Of a stretch of DNA of 64,000 nucleotides, positions 60,133 through 64,000 are shown in pieces. The notes below the pieces were generated by a model, which worked only from the letters and a program-made list of their open reading frames with translations, did no database searches and had not been told where the DNA came from. The position numbers and the translations under genes are program-made. The stretch is from Akkermansiaceae bacterium (GTDB lineage Bacteria > Verrucomicrobiota > Verrucomicrobiia > Verrucomicrobiales > Akkermansiaceae): the NCBI GenBank assembly GCA_018402445.1, contig JAGYIT010000017.1, positions 124,001 through 188,000 of the forward strand, given 5' to 3'. Within the stretch, counting starts at the first letter, position 1. Each line of letters starts with the position of its first letter.

Positions 60133-62490
60133 TCACGCCGGCGCACCGACCGCACCCGGGATCGGGCCGTCGTCCTCAGGTCTTTCGTTCTCGGCTTTCT
60201 TGGGGGCCGGTTTTTTTGACAGGGAGTCGGGGACGGGCGGCGGCTTGGGAGCGCTGGGTGGGTTGCGCATCTCGCCATGGTCGATGATGTCGCGCAGGTG
60301 GCTCGCGTCTAGGGTCTCGAATTCGAGGAGCGCGAGGGCGATTTTCTCCACGACATCGCGGTTATCGGTGAGGATACGGGTCGCCTCGTTGAAGGCGTTG
60401 TCGATGAATTTTTTGATCTCAGCATCAATGGTTTTCGCGGTATCCTCGGAATAGTTGCGGCTCTTGTTCATGTCACGGGCAAGGAAGACGGGACTGTCAC
60501 CCTCGCCATATTCGACCATGCCGAGGACATCGGACATACCCCATTCGCAGACCATGTTGCGGGCGAGTGAGGTAGCCTGGCGGATGTCGCCGGAGGCTCC
60601 GTTGGAAACGTCGTCCGAGTGGAAACCTTCCGCGATGCGGCCACCCATGGTGACGATGAGGCTGGCGAGCGCTTCTTTTTTCTGGGTGGAATACTTGTCG
60701 CCGTCGGGCAGGAACATCGTAGCGCCGAGGAAGGGGCCGCGGGGGATGATGGTGACCTTGTGGAGCGGGTGGGTGTGCGGCAGCACCATGTTCAGGTAGG
60801 CGTGGCCCGCCTCGTGCCAAGCAGTGCCGATTTTTTCCTTATCGGACATCGCCAGCGAGCGACGCTCACGTCCCCAGCGCACTTTGTCCCGCGCTTCTTC
60901 CATTTCCGCGAGAGTCACGGCGGTGAGGCCTTTGCGCGCCGCGAGCAGAGCAGCCTCGTTGACGAGGTTGGCGAGCTCGGCTCCAGAGAAACCAGGGGTG
61001 CCGCGAGCAATGGTGGCGAGGTCGGTATTCGCAGCGAGTTTGATCTTTTTCACGTGCACCCGGAGAATTTCTTCGCGGCCGTTCACATCGGGAAGGGAAA
61101 CGGTGACCTGGCGGTCGAAACGGCCGGGGCGCAGCAGCGCGGGGTCGAGGACATCGGGGCGGTTGGTCGCGGCAATGATAATCACACCCTCCTGGGTGTC
61201 GAAGCCGTCCATCTCCACAAGAAGCTGGTTGAGCGTCTGCTCACGCTCGTCATGGCCGCCGCCCATACCGTGGCCGCGGTGGCGACCGACAGCGTCGATC
61301 TCATCGATGAAAATCAAACACGGTGCGTTCTTTTTCCCCTGCTCGAACATGTCGCGCACGCGGGAAGCACCGACTCCAACGAACATCTCCACGAAGTCGG
61401 AACCTGAGATGGAGAAGAACGGCACATCGGCCTCCCCGGCAATGGCACGTGCGAGAAGGGTCTTGCCGGTTCCCGGCGAGCCTACCATCAGCACGCCTTT
61501 CGGAATGGAGCCACCGAGTTTCTGGAATTTTTTCGGATCACGGAGGAAATCAACGATCTCGAAGAGCTCCTCCTTGGCCTCTTGAATGCCAGCGACGTCC
61601 TTGAAGGTGACCTTATTGCGATCCATCGTGAGCAGGCGTGCCTTGGATTTTCCGAAAGACATCGCTCCACGTCCGGCGGATTTCATCTGATGGCGAAATA
61701 GAAAGAATAGCAGAAGAATGATCAGCAGGAAGGGCAGGAAGGTGAAAAGCGCCTTACTGAGATAGTCCGAAGTCCGCTCGTATTTCGCCTTGTCCTTCAG
61801 TAGATCGCGCAATTCACCGCCCAAGATGGTGGATGAAACACCCACCGAAAAAGGCATCGCCGGGATCGCCTTGCCATCCTCGCCTTTTGGCACGGAAAGA
61901 TTGGTGATGATCTCACGAGAGCCGACGATCACCGCATTCGAGCTATCGCCTGTGACGAGGATGCGAAGAGGATTGGTAAGGTCGTCCTTAATCTCGCGCA
62001 TCGCGTGAGCTTTGCGGAACTGCGCGAGGGAAAGAGTTTCCACATCCCCTTCGATGGGCGTCTCGGAATCGCCGCTAACTCGCTCTAGCCGGATACTCTC
62101 GCCAAGCAGACTACGGATCTCATCGCCTTGCAGCTCCAAATTGACCGGCACGCGGAAATCCGAACGTTTCGTGTCGGGATTCTCTGGAACTTCCAACGCA
62201 GGCGTCACCCAGCCAGTGATCGTCGCATCAAAGGCCGTGTCGCTCGTTTTCACAAACAGTGGCTGCTTAGGATTATCCACAACAACACGATCCTGATCCA
62301 GCGCGGTTCGGAACTCGGCGTAACTCATGGCCTCCGCCTGCGGATTCATCTGCGGGCCGAAAAAGGCCACGCCAAGGATCACCAGCGCGAGGCTGAAAAG
62401 GGCGAGCACCCGCCAGTTGAAGCCGTTGTTGTCGCCGGAAGGGCGGTTCGGGCTGGGTGGTTGCGATTTATCGTTCGGGGAGTCTGACAT
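60133..62490 (-). CDS. ftsH: ATP-dependent zinc metalloprotease FtsH
   Basis: A 785-aa membrane AAA+ protease. The N-terminal membrane helices are near 27-47 and 230-258 ([20 protein letters not shown]), framing a periplasmic domain of about 180 residues. Walker A is [16 protein letters not shown] near 337, Walker B is [17 protein letters not shown], and the second region of homology includes [20 protein letters not shown]. The zinc site is [17 protein letters not shown] near 556, with the third ligand in [19 protein letters not shown]. The long N- and C-terminal Pro/Lys-rich tails are common in PVC members. Substrates include LpxC in other bacteria. Confidence 0.97.
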   Translation of the reverse strand: MSDSPNDKSQPPSPNRPSGDNNGFNWRVLALFSLALVILGVAFFGPQMNPQAEAMSYAEFRTALDQDRVVVDNPKQPLFVKTSDTAFDATITGWVTPALEVPENPDTKRSDFRVPVNLELQGDEIRSLLGESIRLERVSGDSETPIEGDVETLSLAQFRKAHAMREIKDDLTNPLRILVTGDSSNAVIVGSREIITNLSVPKGEDGKAIPAMPFSVGVSSTILGGELRDLLKDKAKYERTSDYLSKALFTFLPFLLIILLLFFLFRHQMKSAGRGAMSFGKSKARLLTMDRNKVTFKDVAGIQEAKEELFEIVDFLRDPKKFQKLGGSIPKGVLMVGSPGTGKTLLARAIAGEADVPFFSISGSDFVEMFVGVGASRVRDMFEQGKKNAPCLIFIDEIDAVGRHRGHGMGGGHDEREQTLNQLLVEMDGFDTQEGVIIIAATNRPDVLDPALLRPGRFDRQVTVSLPDVNGREEILRVHVKKIKLAANTDLATIARGTPGFSGAELANLVNEAALLAARKGLTAVTLAEMEEARDKVRWGRERRSLAMSDKEKIGTAWHEAGHAYLNMVLPHTHPLHKVTIIPRGPFLGATMFLPDGDKYSTQKKEALASLIVTMGGRIAEGFHSDDVSNGASGDIRQATSLARNMVCEWGMSDVLGMVEYGEGDSPVFLARDMNKSRNYSEDTAKTIDAEIKKFIDNAFNEATRILTDNRDVVEKIALALLEFETLDASHLRDIIDHGEMRNPPSAPKPPPVPDSLSKKPAPKKAENERPEDDGPIPGAVGAPA

Positions 62491-62556
62491 GGGATCTACT
62501 GCTTTCCGGCGCGCGTTCCGCCGGGTGGGAAAACCTAGCCGTCCCGACGAAAATGT

Positions 62557-63642
62557 CTAGGCAGGGTTTTTCCGCTGACGGAAAGCGCTCACCAGAAGCA
62601 CCGAAAGAGCCAACGCCGCCGCAGGAGCGACGTATAAAAGCATCACCTCTCGATAGGTCGAAAACGCGGAATGGCTTTTCGCATCTAAGATCAGGTAAAT
62701 GATGTATGCCACATAAAACGCTAAGAAAAAGAAACCGCTCGCCCGGCCAATCCGGTAGCCATGAAAAAACACCGGAAGCGCCGCCACCGCGATCGCGATC
62801 ATGAACAACATATCGAAATCCAGCGCAGCCTTCGCCACCGCCACGCCCTCCGGTGCTACCAACGAGGAAACACCTAACACCGTCACAATGTTGAAAATAT
62901 TACTCCCAACAACATTCCCCACCGCAATATCCCGCTGCCCTTTCAACGCCGCCACCACCGAGGTGGCCACCTCCGGAAGAGAGGTGCCTGCGGAAATGAT
63001 CGTCAACCCAATGATCAGCTCGGAAACGCCGAAATGCTTCGCAATAAAAACCGCACCATAAACCAGCCGATCCGAGCCAACCACTAGCCCCGCCACTCCA
63101 AATACCACAAAGGCAATATTCTTGAGCCACTTCGGATCCGCGTCTGGCTTGCCATACTCCTCCCCGAATTCACCTAACACCCCCGCATCCTTTTCTCGCC
63201 GCGAACCTCGGATCAGGATAAAAAGATAACCCAGCAAAAGCGCGACAAGAATCACACCATCCCGCCGCGAAAGCACCCCATCCATGGACAATGGAAAAAG
63301 CAGCAGCGAGAGAAAAATCATCACCGGAACATCAAAGCGGACGAGCTGCGCATGAACGGTCAGCGGAATGATCATCGCCGAAATCCCTAAGATCACGAGG
63401 ACATTGAAAATATTGCTGCCGATCACGTTTCCTACCGCTAGGTCCGCCTGACCCTTGAAAGCCGACATCACCGACACCGCCAACTCCGGCGCACTCGTGC
63501 CAAAGGCCACCACCGTTAACCCGACCACCAACGGCGAGATCCCCAGCGCCGCCGCGAGGTTCGCCGCGCCCTTAACCAGAAAATCGGCGGAATAGACAAG
63601 GAGGACAAGACCGACGACAAGGAATGCAATGGCAGCAAGCAT
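62557..63642 (-). CDS. Calcium/sodium antiporter (CaCA family, YrbG-like)
   Basis: A 361-aa membrane protein with ten to eleven predicted helices. Two alpha repeats carry the ion-binding motifs VVAFGTSAPELAVSVMSA near residue 44 and TIISAGTSLPEVATSVVAAL near 220. Each is followed by the paired GNVIGSNIFNVLVILG and GNVVGSNIFNIVTVLG. It exchanges Na+ for Ca2+ across the inner membrane. It has an intact frame and lies 67 bp after ftsH's upstream end, probably a separate transcription unit. Confidence 0.92.
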   Translation of the reverse strand: MLAAIAFLVVGLVLLVYSADFLVKGAANLAAALGISPLVVGLTVVAFGTSAPELAVSVMSAFKGQADLAVGNVIGSNIFNVLVILGISAMIIPLTVHAQLVRFDVPVMIFLSLLLFPLSMDGVLSRRDGVILVALLLGYLFILIRGSRREKDAGVLGEFGEEYGKPDADPKWLKNIAFVVFGVAGLVVGSDRLVYGAVFIAKHFGVSELIIGLTIISAGTSLPEVATSVVAALKGQRDIAVGNVVGSNIFNIVTVLGVSSLVAPEGVAVAKAALDFDMLFMIAIAVAALPVFFHGYRIGRASGFFFLAFYVAYIIYLILDAKSHSAFSTYREVMLLYVAPAAALALSVLLVSAFRQRKNPA

Positions 63643-63700
63643 GTGATGGCCTTTTTTAGCATGTGGGAACTCACAACGACAGATCTAATTTACATAAAAC

Positions 63701-63714
63701 TGTTCAAAAAAACA
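63701..63714. promoter_or_regulatory. Near-match to the LexA-box palindrome upstream of recQ
   Basis: TGTTC-AAAA-AAACA differs from TGTTC-N4-GAACA at one base. It lies 45 bp before the recQ ATG in the divergent recQ/antiporter spacer. One mismatch in an A-rich tract could be chance, so this is tentative. Confidence 0.35.
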
Positions 63715-63758
63715 CTTTTAGCTTGCCGAGGGGTGAAAAAATTGGCCACCTTCTCAAA

Positions 63759-64000
63759 ATGCATCACGAGCTCGCCCCCCTCCTAAAGCAATATTTTGGC
63801 TACGATTCCTTCCGCCCTCTCCAGTTGGAAATCATGTCTGCCACCATGGCCGGAAAGGACGTCGTCGCCATCCTCCCCACAGGCGCCGGGAAATCCCTTA
63901 CCTTCCAACTCCCCGCCCTCGCCGAGGACGGCCTCACCCTCGTCATCTCCCCGCTCATTGCGCTGATGAAAGATCAGGTCGATTCCCTCACCGCCTCCGG
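63759..64000 (+). CDS. recQ: ATP-dependent DNA helicase RecQ (partial, 5' end)
   Basis: The first 80 codons are visible: [40 protein letters not shown], and the Walker [16 protein letters not shown], then [18 protein letters not shown]. RecQ unwinds DNA 3'-5' in recombination and repair. The Q motif ([10 protein letters not shown]) confirms the family. The window edge cuts the gene after residue 80. A LexA-like near-match lies 45 bp upstream. Confidence 0.92.
   Translation, partial: MHHELAPLLKQYFGYDSFRPLQLEIMSATMAGKDVVAILPTGAGKSLTFQLPALAEDGLTLVISPLIALMKDQVDSLTAS

Overview
The window looks like a chromosome segment of a GC-rich Verrucomicrobiota bacterium, probably near Verrucomicrobiales. 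This is inferred from gene content: two giant PVC-type dehydrogenase/HEAT/cytochrome c proteins, tandem DUF1080 proteins, a sulfatase and GH29/GH36 glycosidases, a PEP-CTERM protein, an ECF sigma factor paired with a FecR-LamG protein, and a lipid A gene (lpxB). The DNA also carries a palindrome of the type recalled for Verrucomicrobia LexA.

Positions 1-6869 are a chromosomal integron. A 464-aa integron integrase (5438-6832, minus strand) carries the IntI-specific patch. It is followed on the same strand by a candidate attI region and seven cassettes, the last cut by the window edge. In each cassette the first six bases after the crossover are exactly complementary to the end of that cassette's R'' box: TTAGCG/CGCTAAC, TTATGC/GCATAAC, TTGGGC/GCCCAAC, TTCTGC/GCAGAAC, TTCGGC/GCCGAAC, TTATCC/GGATAAC, TTAGGG/CCCTAAC. 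The cassettes encode four unknown secreted or soluble proteins, a secreted GH29-like glycosidase, a HicA/HicB pair and a PIN-domain toxin with a small partner. The integrase lies on the cassette strand instead of opposite it (inverted layout). Its promoter holds a perfect TGTTC-N4-GAACA palindrome between -35 and -10, so SOS control is likely.

6866-12000 is a decaying carbohydrate and sulfate-ester locus: a GH36 fragment, a broken sulfatase, a broken secreted protein and an intact PEP-CTERM protein. 11923-18200 holds the sigma/FecR pair, hemL, trxA, a rluE-like gene, purT and a lipoprotein. 18631-29364 holds a giant PVC protein, a Dabb protein, a DUF1080 / Gfo-Idh-MocA / MFS catabolic group, a VapBC-type pair and a redoxin-like protein. 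29630-33341 holds rpmJ and a second giant PVC protein.

33623-46981 is the minus-strand core operon tRNA-Thr, tuf, tRNA-Trp, secE, nusG, rplK, rplA, rplJ, rplL, rpoB, rpoC, with a good promoter ahead of tRNA-Thr. 47020-64000 holds a YmdB-type phosphodiesterase, murI, a winged-helix regulator, an sbtA-like gene, trkA-trkH, topB, dprA, lpxB, a MazEF-type pair, ftsH, a Ca/Na antiporter and the start of recQ.

At least nine genes carry frame breaks, several at short homopolymers and including conserved genes (topB, dprA). Part of this is probably consensus error, whereas the GH36 and sulfatase damage looks like true decay. Three further intergenic inverted-repeat elements look like small non-autonomous repeats.
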